Assembly (NCBI GenBank): GCA_965206025.1
Contig: CBDBIU010000004.1
Span: forward strand, 124,001-188,000
Reading direction: 5' to 3'
DNA: 64,000 bases
DNA from: G963668345 sp965206025
Lineage (GTDB): Bacteria; Acidobacteriota; Terriglobia; Bryobacterales; UBA6623
Shown: positions 50,724 through 60,072 of the stretch, piece by piece
Position numbering within the stretch: position 1 is the stretch's first letter
How the letters are laid out: every line of letters begins with the position of its first letter
Notes under the pieces: generated by a model
Database searches by the model: none
What the model was told of the DNA's origin: nothing
What the model saw: only the letters and a program-made list of their open reading frames with translations
Made by a program: the position numbers and the translations under genes

Positions 50724-53537
50724 CTATTCCACGTACAAGAACTCATTCGTCGCCATCAGCATTTGGCACAAACTGGTGAGCGCGGCATGCGACGCCTGCT
50801 CGCGAGAAGTTCCTAGCGCCGTATATCGCTCGACCTGCCTGCCGAAATGCTCGGTGGAAACGTTCATTTCCTCGACCGTCGGTTTTCGTGCCAGTGCGAT
50901 CTCGAAGGCGGCCTCGGCCTTCTTCTCGGTAGCCGCCTCGGTGCCGGCCAGGTCGCTCACCCGGTCAGCGAAGTCTCCCGCTCGCTCCATGGCGAACTGT
51001 CCGTTCAACAGCGTCAGCGACTGCAGCGGCGTGGCGGAAAGCGAGCGGCGTGGCGTATTGATGGGCACGACCGGGTAGTCGAACACGTCGAGAAAAGTCA
51101 GCGAGTAGTTTCTCCGAGCAAACAAGTAGACGCTACGCCTGAATTCGCTGTTCGGAGTAGGGTCTTTTTCAGCCGCCAAAACCAAACCGTCCGAGCCCCA
51201 GGTAAGCGGCGTGTGCTCACCGCCCATTGTTCGGTCCAACTTGCCGCTGACGGCCAACACGGAATCCCGTATAGCTTCTGCCTCCAGCCGCCGTAGATTC
51301 ATTCTCCACAGGAGATAATTCGACCCGTCCACCTCTTCGCCGCGAGCCGCTTCGGCCTCGTCCGCCCGTCGAGACATTTGGCGATAGACGCTGGACGTCA
51401 TGATCAGCTTATGCAGGCGCTTGATCTTCCAACCGTTGTCCATGAAATCGACGGCCAGCCAGTCGAGCAGCTTGGGGTGGGTAGGCCGCATGCCCAATTC
51501 CCCGAAGTTCTCGGCGGTCTCGACAATGCCCCGGCCGAAGTGGTGCATCCAGATGCGATTGACCATCACCCGGGCGGTGATGGGATTGTCGCGGGCGACC
51601 AGCCAACGGGCCAGGGCCAGCCTGCGGCCGCTCGATCCCTCCCTGGCGTCGGGAGGCCGCGCGAACTCGGCCTTGCCGGGGGCGGAGAGCACGGTGAGAA
51701 AGCCGGGCGTCACCTCCGGGCCGGGCGTATCGGTATTGCCCCTGTGGAACAAGTGATAGGTAGGCGCTTCGCCCACGTCCCACAAAGCCGGGATCTCTCC
51801 GTAGGAGCGGCGCCAACTCTCTAGTGTTTCAATGCGCTGCTGTAATTTGGCGGCGGCGACCTTGTCTTTCTCGCTGAGCAGCCTGTCCACCTCCTCGGGC
51901 GTGATCTTCAGCGCCGTCTCCAGATTTTGGAAGAAATACCTCTGGATGGGCGATCTCCGCCTTTCGTCTGTTTCAAACGCCCCGATCACGTCCTCCCGCC
52001 AGGCGTCGGGCACGCCGGCCGCGGTCATCTTCGACTCAAACACCTGCTGCTCGTAGGGCCCCCGCAGGTCCTCGAATTGCTTCTTTAACTCACTCAGCGG
52101 CCTATCGATTTCGGCATTGTGCCGCTCGATCTCCTCCTGGACGGGTTTCGGCACGTCCGGCAAGTAGCGGTCGAAGGGCGTCAGCCAATCGTCGGGGTTG
52201 TAGGAGGTCGAAAACAGGGCCGCCAAGCGATAGTATTCCTTCTGTGGGATGGGGTCGAACTTGTGGTTGTGGCAGCGGGCGCAACCAACCGTCAGTCCCA
52301 AAATGCCGGAACTCACATGGTCCACGAGTCGGGAAAGAATGTCGTGGCGATGGCGGGGATTGTTGGTCTCGCCCTCATGGGTGACGTCTCGCTGACTCCG
52401 CAGATACCCGGTGGCGGCGAGGGCGTCGAGAATCTCCGGCGTGTACTGCTTGGCATTGCGCCAGTCGACCAGCTCGTCGCCGGCAAGCTGCTCGGCAATG
52501 AAGCGATCGTAGGGCTTATCCTGATTGAAGGCGCGGATGACGTAGTCGCGGTACCTCCACATCCCTTTCAACTTGGCTCGGTAGTCGATATCGCCGCCGT
52601 AGCCATACTCTTGAACGAAACCCGCGACGTCCAACCAGTGCCGTCCCCAGTGCTCCCCGTAGTGGGGAGACTCCAGGAGGCGGTCGATCAGCCGCTCGTA
52701 GGCGCCGGGCCGTTTCTCGCGCACGAACCGGGAAACTTCCTCGGGGGAGGGAGGCAGCCCGGTCAGATCAAAATAGGCCCTCCGCATCAGCTTCAGCTTC
52801 GGGGCGTCGGGCGAGAGACCGAGGCCTTTTTCTTCCAACTTCGCCAGGATGAAAGCGTCGATCGGCGTGCGCACCCGGTTTCGGCTTTCGACCTTGGGCG
52901 GTTCCGCTTGGACGGGTTTTTGAAACGCCCAGAACTGGCGGTCCTCGTCGGTGACCACCCTGGTTTCCGCGCGCATCGCCTCTTTTCTTTGCCGCTCGCT
53001 CTCCTCGGTCGGCAAGCCGGCCTCGATCCACAGCCGGATGAGCTGAATCTGCTCTTCGTTCAAGGGCGCGCCCATACCCGGAGGAGGCATTTCCCGCCGG
53101 GTGACTTTTTCGAACAGGTAGCTTCTTTCCGGAGCGCCGCTCAAGACGACTGGGCCGTTGGCGGAACCTTTGAGCAGTCCTTCCGCCGTCTGCAAGTCGA
53201 GCTGGGCGGCGGCGGATTCACCTTGGTGGCAGGCCACGCAGTGGGCCGCGAGTACGGGGTGTATGTCTTGCTCGAAAAGAGGGTTTCCCCTGGGCGGACT
53301 GGCCAGGACGGGGGAATAGGATGCCCCCGCCAACAGGGCAAGCAGCACTAGTTGCAGGCTCTTAGATGGGCGTACCTCTGCTCGCGCGCCCGAGTCATTT
53401 CTCGTCCTGGAAAGCAAGTCGGGAGCCGACAGGCCGGAGGCGGGCCCCACCCTCTTCGACGGCAACTCGGAGCGCCCCGGAGGGCGGCTGCGGGCGGTTG
53501 TCATGATTTTCAGGATCCCCCTGGGCCCATTACTCAC
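50724..53537 (-). CDS. PSD1 cytochrome c / DUF1549-DUF1553 protein
   Basis: Up to 937 residues from GTG 53537; ATG 53504 is an equally fair start. Signal segment SLQLVLLALLAGASYSPVLA. The planctomycete-type cytochrome domain carries CVACH (100-104) with a possible axial Met in TRREMPPPGMG. The DUF1549 part follows (MRRAYFDLTGLPPSPEEV; PHYGEHWGRHWLDVAG), with a second CxxCH, GCARCHNHKFDPI (419-423). DUF1553 ends the protein (RVMVNRIWMHHFGRGIVETAENFG; TPLQSLTLLNGQF). Exported heme protein of unknown role, perhaps electron transfer to a sugar-modifying partner. Confidence 0.92.
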   Translation of the reverse strand: MSNGPRGILKIMTTARSRPPGRSELPSKRVGPASGLSAPDLLSRTRNDSGARAEVRPSKSLQLVLLALLAGASYSPVLASPPRGNPLFEQDIHPVLAAHCVACHQGESAAAQLDLQTAEGLLKGSANGPVVLSGAPERSYLFEKVTRREMPPPGMGAPLNEEQIQLIRLWIEAGLPTEESERQRKEAMRAETRVVTDEDRQFWAFQKPVQAEPPKVESRNRVRTPIDAFILAKLEEKGLGLSPDAPKLKLMRRAYFDLTGLPPSPEEVSRFVREKRPGAYERLIDRLLESPHYGEHWGRHWLDVAGFVQEYGYGGDIDYRAKLKGMWRYRDYVIRAFNQDKPYDRFIAEQLAGDELVDWRNAKQYTPEILDALAATGYLRSQRDVTHEGETNNPRHRHDILSRLVDHVSSGILGLTVGCARCHNHKFDPIPQKEYYRLAALFSTSYNPDDWLTPFDRYLPDVPKPVQEEIERHNAEIDRPLSELKKQFEDLRGPYEQQVFESKMTAAGVPDAWREDVIGAFETDERRRSPIQRYFFQNLETALKITPEEVDRLLSEKDKVAAAKLQQRIETLESWRRSYGEIPALWDVGEAPTYHLFHRGNTDTPGPEVTPGFLTVLSAPGKAEFARPPDAREGSSGRRLALARWLVARDNPITARVMVNRIWMHHFGRGIVETAENFGELGMRPTHPKLLDWLAVDFMDNGWKIKRLHKLIMTSSVYRQMSRRADEAEAARGEEVDGSNYLLWRMNLRRLEAEAIRDSVLAVSGKLDRTMGGEHTPLTWGSDGLVLAAEKDPTPNSEFRRSVYLFARRNYSLTFLDVFDYPVVPINTPRRSLSATPLQSLTLLNGQFAMERAGDFADRVSDLAGTEAATEKKAEAAFEIALARKPTVEEMNVSTEHFGRQVERYTALGTSREQASHAALTSLCQMLMATNEFLYVE

Positions 53538-54149
53538 CCGAAAAAGCGGGCTAGAGCCGCGTCCGAGGTGAGCTGCTGAGTTACATTATAGTTCGCCAGC
53601 GTATTTTACCAGCCGCTCGGAAAGACGGTCAAGATTAGCCGAGGCTGGGGGCAAGTTTTCCTTTAGCCTCCTTATAGCTCGAGCGATGGAAGCTCCCGGG
53701 GTTGCCGTCCGAAGGAGCGCCCTCTTTTTTTCTTGAGCAAGTGTCGATGAGCCCGCGGCGCACCCAAGGAGATGAAAGCCAGTGGGTTTTCGACGGAGCG
53801 GCGAAAAAATGAGAGGATTCCCCCCAGAATGTCAGACGCCAAGCGAAGCAACTGATCGATGGGACGGGAGCCGCTGTCGGACTCGATCGAGCTGCTGGCG
53901 GGTGTCGGCTTTGGTTTGTGGATAAGTTTCAACAAGCAGGCCAACTACTTTTTCCATCCCTTGATGGAAGCTTTCCGTCCGCTGCCGACGATCGCGCTGA
54001 CCCCCTTGACCCCAGGTCCAAGTACTAGTATTATCTGACTGCAGGGTATTACGATCTCGGCAACCAGCCGGGACGAAATGCCGCTGCCTGTAATTTTCGG
54101 CTGGCGGCAAGGGGTTTTGGCCCGGTGAGTAGCCCGGGTTCGGGATCAA
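53538..54149. other. Intergenic region with a residual repeat end
   Basis: At 53538-53554 CCCGAAAAAGCGGGCTAG resembles the right end of the MITE-like family. Beyond this a minus-strand frame at 53672-53944 is open but not protein-like except for a short hydrophobic stretch. No gene or RNA is supported. The promoter of the signalling gene at 54150 presumably lies here. Confidence 0.4.
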
Positions 54150-56543
54150 ATGGCTTCGCGACTGTTGCGGTTCCGCAGCTACCTGATACTGTTTTTCGTC
54201 TCTCTGTATCTGCTCGCGGCAACCGTGCTTCCGACCGCGCCCGACCGAGAGTTGGGCGCCGCGGCTCTTTTCGCCATAGGCTGTCTCTTCGCGGGTACGC
54301 GGCTGCGCGTTAATCGATTCCGGGGGGTGTTGGCACCGTCTGATCTGTTTGTAGTGGGAGTTGTGCTCGCCGCTGAGCCTCTGCCGGCCGCAGCTTTGTC
54401 CGCCACCGTGGTGGCGATCCGCTGGAGCTGCGAGAGGAGCGTTCGTCAACAGCCCGTGCAGTACGCCGTGCGAGTCTTGTTCGGCGCTATGGCCGGGCTT
54501 TGGACTTCCCTGATCTATCGCTCGATAGTGCTGAGTCTGGGAGGCGAGTGGATCGCCCTTGGCGGCGCGGCCATCTTCTACTTGCTTGTGAGCTCTTGGG
54601 CGGAATCAACTGTCAGCCGCCTGACCTATTGGAGGAAGCTGGCGGGTCGCAACCTGCCGCCGGCGGCGGGGATGTCATTGTTGTTCGCGCCCGCTGCGGT
54701 GTGCTTGGCGGTTGTGTCCGCGCGCAGTCAGGAAGTCATGCTCTGGACGGCGCTCGCCGTGGTCACCCTCTTCTATGTTTTTGTTGAGTGGCTCCTCGGG
54801 CCCCTCTACGAGGATTTGTCCCAGCAGGCCGAGACCGACCGCATCTATTTCCGCTCCGTCGAGGCTCTGGCGCTGGCGGTAGATGCCAAGGATAGCGTCA
54901 GCAGCGGGCACCTCAAGCGGGTTCAGATTTACAGTACCGAGATCGGCAAGGCGTTGAACTGCTCGGAGTATGAGATCCGCACGCTTGAGTTCGGCGCGCT
55001 GCTTCACGATATCGGCAAGATTGCGGTTCCCGAAAACGTTCTCACCAAGCCCGGCCGACTGTCGCCGGAAGAGTTCAGCAGGGTCGCCAGCCATGCTCAA
55101 ATCGGCGCCGAGATACTCGCGGCTGTTGACTTCCCGTTTCCCGTCGCGGAACTCGTGCTGTGCCACCATGAAAACTGGGATGGCACCGGCTACCCGCGCA
55201 AGCTGAGGGGCGAGGAAATTCCGCTAACCGCGCGCGTCCTCACGGTTGTCGATGCCTTTGACGCGTTGACGACCGACCGCCCCTATCGCCCGGCCATGAC
55301 GGTGGAAAAGGCCATCGAGATGATCCGCTCGCGCCGCGGCACGGCCTATGATCCCAGGGTCACCGACACCTTGATCGAGCTGCTCCCCCGTATGGAAAAA
55401 CAGATCCGGCGCAATCCCAGCACCAACCGTCGCAATTCGTCAAGCCGTTTCTCGATCAAGAGTCCTCGTTCATTCAGCGCCGATCAGACGTCGCTAACCC
55501 ACGAAGAGCGTATCGAGAGTCTCAAGCAAGGTCGTGAAGTAGCCAGGCGGGAGTTGGACCCGGACAGTTTTGCGCATTGGTCGCGGCTGCTTAGTAGCTT
55601 GGGATCAAGCTTTTCCGTCAAGGAGATAATCGAGTTCGTCATTCCCAACCTGGCGGGCCGGCTGAGTTTCGACGAATGTGTCGTGTTCATGAAGGGCGAG
55701 CGAGAGTTGAGGCCGGTCTACTGCACCGGCCCGAAGGCGGACTTGATCAGCAAACTCAGCGTGCCGGTCGACAATAGCCCGACCGGGTGGGTCGCCGGAC
55801 ACGGCCAGACCCTGGTGAACGGCAATCCGGTAGCCGAAACTTCCGAGCTCGGCCTGATGACCTGGATGCAGGGGCTCAAAGCAGCACTCGTGACTCCGCT
55901 GTGGAGTGACGGCGAGCTGGTCGGCACGTTTAACCTCTACTCAAACACGCAAGCGGCCTACTCTGGAGAAAACGCTGAGCTGATTGAGAAACTGACGCAG
56001 CCGCTCGGCTCCCTTCTGGAACGGGCGGCTCTTTATCAGACAAGTGGGATCGGCACCGATTCACTGACGGGGCTGCCGACGGCCGGAGCCACTCTCAAGT
56101 ATTTGAGATCCGAAATCGACCTTGCCCGTGAAGAGCGCAGAACGACTTCCATCGTCTACTTCGACATCAACCGGTTCCAGGTCATCAACGCCCGTTTTGG
56201 GCACGCCGCCGGAGACCAGTTACTGCAGTCCCTTGCCCGCATCCTGGAAGGCTCCCTTCGGGATCTCGACTTCCTGGGACGTCTGGGAGACGATCGGTTC
56301 TTGGCTGTTTTGGGAGGAATCGACCCCAAGGGGCTCAGGACGTCGATGGCAAGACTCGATAAACGCCTCAAGGACAGCCTCACATTGCGTGTCAGCGATG
56401 CGGAAAGACTCATCGGCGTGAGCATCGGCACGGCCGTGTTCCCCTCCGAGGGCACTTCGGCGGAGCAACTGTTGGTGCTAAGCAGTCAACGCTCGTACCT
56501 GAGGAACCCGCTTCTGCTTGCCTTTGGCGTCGGTCTTGATTGA
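54150..56543 (+). CDS. Membrane HD-GYP / GAF / degenerate GGDEF signalling protein
   Basis: 797 residues. Five to seven membrane helices (about 8-215), an HD-GYP domain with HDIGK (286-290) and HHENWDGTGYP (GYP 347-349), a GAF-like region (about 470-620) and a GGDEF-type domain (about 636-785). The active-site loop reads GRLGDDRF instead of GG(D/E)EF, so cyclase activity is unlikely and the domain may bind GTP or nothing. The HD-GYP residues look intact, so the net activity is probably c-di-GMP hydrolysis. The last 12 residues come from sequence shared with an IS element (see 56506-56540), so the natural C-terminus is lost. Confidence 0.9.
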   Translation: MASRLLRFRSYLILFFVSLYLLAATVLPTAPDRELGAAALFAIGCLFAGTRLRVNRFRGVLAPSDLFVVGVVLAAEPLPAAALSATVVAIRWSCERSVRQQPVQYAVRVLFGAMAGLWTSLIYRSIVLSLGGEWIALGGAAIFYLLVSSWAESTVSRLTYWRKLAGRNLPPAAGMSLLFAPAAVCLAVVSARSQEVMLWTALAVVTLFYVFVEWLLGPLYEDLSQQAETDRIYFRSVEALALAVDAKDSVSSGHLKRVQIYSTEIGKALNCSEYEIRTLEFGALLHDIGKIAVPENVLTKPGRLSPEEFSRVASHAQIGAEILAAVDFPFPVAELVLCHHENWDGTGYPRKLRGEEIPLTARVLTVVDAFDALTTDRPYRPAMTVEKAIEMIRSRRGTAYDPRVTDTLIELLPRMEKQIRRNPSTNRRNSSSRFSIKSPRSFSADQTSLTHEERIESLKQGREVARRELDPDSFAHWSRLLSSLGSSFSVKEIIEFVIPNLAGRLSFDECVVFMKGERELRPVYCTGPKADLISKLSVPVDNSPTGWVAGHGQTLVNGNPVAETSELGLMTWMQGLKAALVTPLWSDGELVGTFNLYSNTQAAYSGENAELIEKLTQPLGSLLERAALYQTSGIGTDSLTGLPTAGATLKYLRSEIDLAREERRTTSIVYFDINRFQVINARFGHAAGDQLLQSLARILEGSLRDLDFLGRLGDDRFLAVLGGIDPKGLRTSMARLDKRLKDSLTLRVSDAERLIGVSIGTAVFPSEGTSAEQLLVLSSQRSYLRNPLLLAFGVGLD
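56506..56540. repeat. 35-bp scrap identical to the IS481-like transposase gene
   Basis: The 35 bases match 61863-61897 exactly. There they lie within the transposase gene (encoding KTDAKGKQKRV on the minus strand); here they form the 3' end of the signalling gene, giving NPLLLAFGVGLD in the opposite reading direction. A junction of an abortive or excised insertion. Confidence 0.85.
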
Positions 56544-56610
56544 AGAAGACCGCCGCCTCGGCGGACACCCCCCAGAGTTCGCCGGCTCCCGTAATTCCCA
56601 TCCGAGCCAG

Positions 56611-56735
56611 CTAGCCCGCATTTCTCGCCACCTGACGGTCGAAGCACGCAATAGGTCCGCCATTACTGCGTTGCGCTTGCTCGCCGTGCTCAACGTACTG
56701 TTCAAGTACGCCTCCGCTCGCCGACCGGCGCACGC
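56611..56735. repeat. Left half of a MITE-like element
   Basis: CTAGCCCGCATTTCTCGCCACC and the interior GACGGTCGAAGCACGCAATAGG, ATTACTGCGTTGCGC match the 43101 copy. No right end is recognised; similarity fades around 56735. Confidence 0.7.
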
Positions 56736-56908
56736 GCCGCTGTTTGTTCTCGAGCCGGCCCGGGACGGTTTCCCGCAATCTGCAATAATTAGCTGAGCGA
56801 ACTCCGCCGCGCTCGGCGTGTCGACTCGTGGCGACCTTCTCCGGGACGCCCCGTTGCCCCGAGCGAGTCGCCGCTCCTTTGCATCTTCACCTGCTCGAGG
56901 AGAAAACG

Positions 56909-58266
56909 ATGAGTTCTTCCAGCCGCCGCCGTTTTCTGAAGACGTCAGCCGGGCTGACGGCCGGCGCCGCTCTGGCCGGTGCGAAGCCGGGCGCCGCTGC
57001 AACCGCGGCTTCGGCTAAGCGCATCATCGGCGCCAACGACGCATCCGAGTCGGACTGATAGGCTGCGGGGGAATGGGGCGGACGGATCTCAAGGATTGTC
57101 TGGCCATCGACGGCGCCGAATGTGTCGCCCTCTGCGACGTTGACCCATCGCACATCGCCGAGGCGCAGGAAAAAGTGCTGGATCCCGTTTCGCAGAAGGC
57201 CGAACTCCGCGCCAAGGACTTCCGCCATGTCTTGGATCGAAAAGACATCGACGCCGTTATCGTGGGGACACCCGACCACTGGCACGCCATTCCCACTGTC
57301 ATGGCATGCCAGGCCGGCAAAGACGTTTACGTCGAGAAACCGCTTGCCCTGACCGTTGCCGAAGGCCGAGTCATGGTGGAAGCGGCGCGGAAGTACAAGC
57401 GCGTGGTTCAGATGGGAACGCAGCAGCGCAGCGCGCCCCACTACAGAGATGCGGTGGACTACGTCAAGAGTGGAAAGCTGGGCCAAATCCGCCTGGTTCG
57501 CACCTGGGCCTATTTGGATTGGAAAGGGGAGTTGGCGAAAGTCGCGGACTCGCAGCCGCCGGCCGGCGTCGATTACGACATGTGGCTCGGACCGGCCCCG
57601 AAGAGGCCGTTCAATGAGAACCGCTTCCATTTCTCGTTTCGCTGGTATTGGGATTACTCGGGCGGACTGATGACCGACTGGGGCGCTCACATGATCGACA
57701 TCGCGAACTGGGCGATGGGCGTCAAAGCCCCTAGCTCGGCGATGTCGGTCGGCGGGAAGTACGGCTACCCCGACGATGCCATGCAAACGCCCGACACGCA
57801 GCAGGTCTTCTGGGATTTCCCCGGCTTCAGCATGATCTGGGAGCATGCCCTGGGCGTCGGCCGGGGACCTGAAGCGCGAGAACACGGGGTCCAGTTTCAC
57901 GGCAATGACGGCGTGCTTGTTGTTGACCGCGGGGGCTGGCAAGTGTACCCCGAAACGGACAAGATCGACAAGGACGTTCGCCAATACAAGTCGCCGGGGC
58001 TGCCCCGCCAGAGTGCCCCAAAGGACGAAGACTACCATCTCTTGCACGTCGAAAACTTCATCGACTGCATGCGTTCTCGGGAGCGTCCGCGATCAGACGT
58101 CGAAATCGGACACGATTCCATGATCGCCTGTCATCTCGGCAATATTGCCCTCCGTCTCGGCCGGCGGGTGGACTGGGATGTTGAAAAGGAACGGGTCATC
58201 GGCGACTCCGAGGCCCAAAACTACATCAAGAAGAAGTACCGCCCACCCTGGAAGCTCAAAGCGTAG
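56909..58266 (+). pseudogene. Gfo/Idh/MocA oxidoreductase, Tat-exported type, one-base frameshift
   Basis: First frame: ATG 56909 with GAGGAG upstream and a Tat signal SSRRRFLKTSAGLTAG, leading to IIGAND. The second resumes with GLIGCGGMGRTDLKDC (dinucleotide fold), AIDGAECVALCDVDP, VIVGTPDHWHAIPTVMA, EKPLALTVAEG, YDMWLGPAPKRPFNENRFH and ends KYRPPWKLKA. One missing base near 57040 (GACGCATC for GACCGCATC) separates the two. Intact it would have 452 residues. These secreted NAD-dependent enzymes oxidise or hydrolyse sugars outside the cytosol, and DUF1080 proteins are frequent partners. Confidence 0.85.
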
Positions 58267-58302
58267 ATCCGCTCCTGCCACGCTGCCGCCGCAAGGTGGC
58301 TT

Positions 58303-58338
58303 CCTACCAAGCCCGGTAGGACCGGCACTCCTGCCGGT
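58303..58338 (+). terminator. Two adjacent hairpins after the Gfo/Idh gene
   Basis: CCTACC-AAGCCC-GGTAGG and ACCGGCA-CTCC-TGCCGGT, 37 bases downstream of the stop. No U-run, so termination is plausible only. Confidence 0.45.
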
Positions 58339-58822
58339 TAAGTTCGCCCAAGCGCTCCAACACGCAAGTTGCGGCAATAAAAGGCCGCGGATCCGGCCCG
58401 GCGGCGAGGCGATGGAGCGAAGGGGAAATGTTATTCCGCCCGCCTACATCCGCGCTACAGGCTTCACTACCTCGGACGGGCACGACGACCGGCGCCTGCG
58501 AACTCCCCAAAGCCCTTCCCAAACCATCGTCTGTGCAGGCGACTACCGCTTCCCCTAACGGAAGGATGTGGCGGCGAAGCCGTCGAATCAACAACTCCAA
58601 AATGTACGCTACGAAGTGCGAAGAATTTCAGTACCCGGGATCTATTGACCTTTTGTGTAGTGATGTGCCTTGCTGTTCGATGTCCAGCAATCAAAGCATT
58701 TGAGGTAGGCCGGTGCTTGTTGAATCAATGTAGGTGTAGTTGAGACTAAAGGCCCTCAAGTTGTATGTTGTTGGCGGCCGAATTATTACGGCCCAGAAAA
58801 GACGCGTGAGAGGGGGTAGGCA
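58339..58822. other. Intergenic region upstream of the LamG gene
   Basis: No gene found. Composition turns AT-richer towards 58620-58800, as expected for a promoter region, and a GAGGGGG stretch precedes the next ATG. No repeats of the window's families seen. Confidence 0.4.
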
Positions 58823-59941
58823 ATGAGAGCTTGCGGCGAAAGAACCGTTGGACTATTGTGCGGATGGATTCTTCTGACTGCGGGGAATTTCCTCGAGACC
58901 CGGGCGACGGCTCAAACCTGTGTTCAGCCACCGGCTGGGATGGTGAGTTGGTGGCCGGGTGATGGGAACGCCAATGATATCGTCGACGGGAATAACGGCG
59001 CGCTGGTCGCAGGCGCAACCTTTGCGCCAGGCTTCGTAGCATCCGGAACGGGAGAGGCGTTCAGTTTGCCGGCTGCGACGAACGCCCATGTCAGCTTGGG
59101 GAACCCAGCCAATCTGAGATTCACTGGGGATTTCACCATCACCGTATGGATTAACCCCATCGCAGATTCGACGATCGACCACATCTTCACCCGCAGGTCG
59201 GCGAATTGCCAGGACCTGGACTATCAGGTTCAGCTCAGACCGGATAACACAGTGACCGCCAGTGCTGGCGGGTTTCTAGAAAGCCTTTCAGGCGTGGCAG
59301 TGCCCGACGGACAGTGGTCTTTTTTGGCGGTAGTCTTCCGCAATGCGAATCAAACCGTTGATTTCTTTGTCAACGGCGCCACTGTTCTCGGAGTGGCCGC
59401 TGACGGTCCGATCGGGGGTCTTGTCGACGCAGACGTGCAGATCGGCCAGGCAAACGGGTGCTCATCGTCCACCCACTTTGACGGGCTCATCGACGAAGTG
59501 GAGGTCTACGACCGAGCCCTAGCCCTCGCGGAAATCCAGGCCATCTTCGATGCGGGTGAGGCGGGCAAGTGCAAACGAACTCTCGACCACTTCCAGTGCT
59601 ACGAGGCCGAGGGGGATCTCGTCAACCTAATCGTTGACCTGGAGGATCAGTTCGGTCCCGAGCCGGTGGTCCTGGTCGGTGAGCCAAAGCTTTTCTGCAA
59701 TCCGGTGGACAAGAATGGCGAGGGGATCAACGATCCCGAGGCGCATTTGACGTGCTACGAAATCGAGGCCGGCGGGGAGGTTGAGCGGGTCGTGGTCATT
59801 GCGAACCAGTTTGGCGAGCAGACCCTGGAGGTCGACGACTCCGAGCTCCTCTGCGTGCCATCGGCGAAGATTGACGTCATTGTGCCTGGCGACGACGATG
59901 ACGACGACGAGGAGGAGGACGACGAGGATGATGATGACTAG
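58823..59941 (+). CDS. Exported LamG-domain protein with acidic tail
   Basis: 372 residues. Signal peptide (LLCGWILLTAG ... ATAQ). LamG/concanavalin domain about 33-245: MVSWWPGDGNANDI, TITVWINP, WSFLAVVFRN, HFDGLIDEVEVYDRALALAEI. A second region, 255-355, has two cysteine-bearing beta-type repeats (LDHFQCYEAEG ... LFCNPVDK; HLTCYEIEA ... LLCVPSAK), the pattern of DUF7450. The last 18 residues are nearly all Asp/Glu, which may bind calcium or surface cations. Probably a surface-attached or secreted binding protein; the exact ligand is unknown. Confidence 0.82.
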   Translation: MRACGERTVGLLCGWILLTAGNFLETRATAQTCVQPPAGMVSWWPGDGNANDIVDGNNGALVAGATFAPGFVASGTGEAFSLPAATNAHVSLGNPANLRFTGDFTITVWINPIADSTIDHIFTRRSANCQDLDYQVQLRPDNTVTASAGGFLESLSGVAVPDGQWSFLAVVFRNANQTVDFFVNGATVLGVAADGPIGGLVDADVQIGQANGCSSSTHFDGLIDEVEVYDRALALAEIQAIFDAGEAGKCKRTLDHFQCYEAEGDLVNLIVDLEDQFGPEPVVLVGEPKLFCNPVDKNGEGINDPEAHLTCYEIEAGGEVERVVVIANQFGEQTLEVDDSELLCVPSAKIDVIVPGDDDDDDEEEDDEDDDD

Positions 59942-60072
59942 GTGACGCTCGGCTTCGCGCGCCGTGGGATCAAGCTCTGTAGCGCGGCCATCTCCGTTTG
60001 CCAGACCCCGCGGCCTTTAATGCGTCGTGTCCAACTCTGTCGATCGTAGACAACGTTCGGCCGCCGAGGCTC

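Noticed and set aside
53672..53944. A 90-codon minus-strand frame upstream of the HD-GYP gene.
   Set aside because: No ribosome-binding site or recognisable domain; probably chance in a GC-rich spacer.
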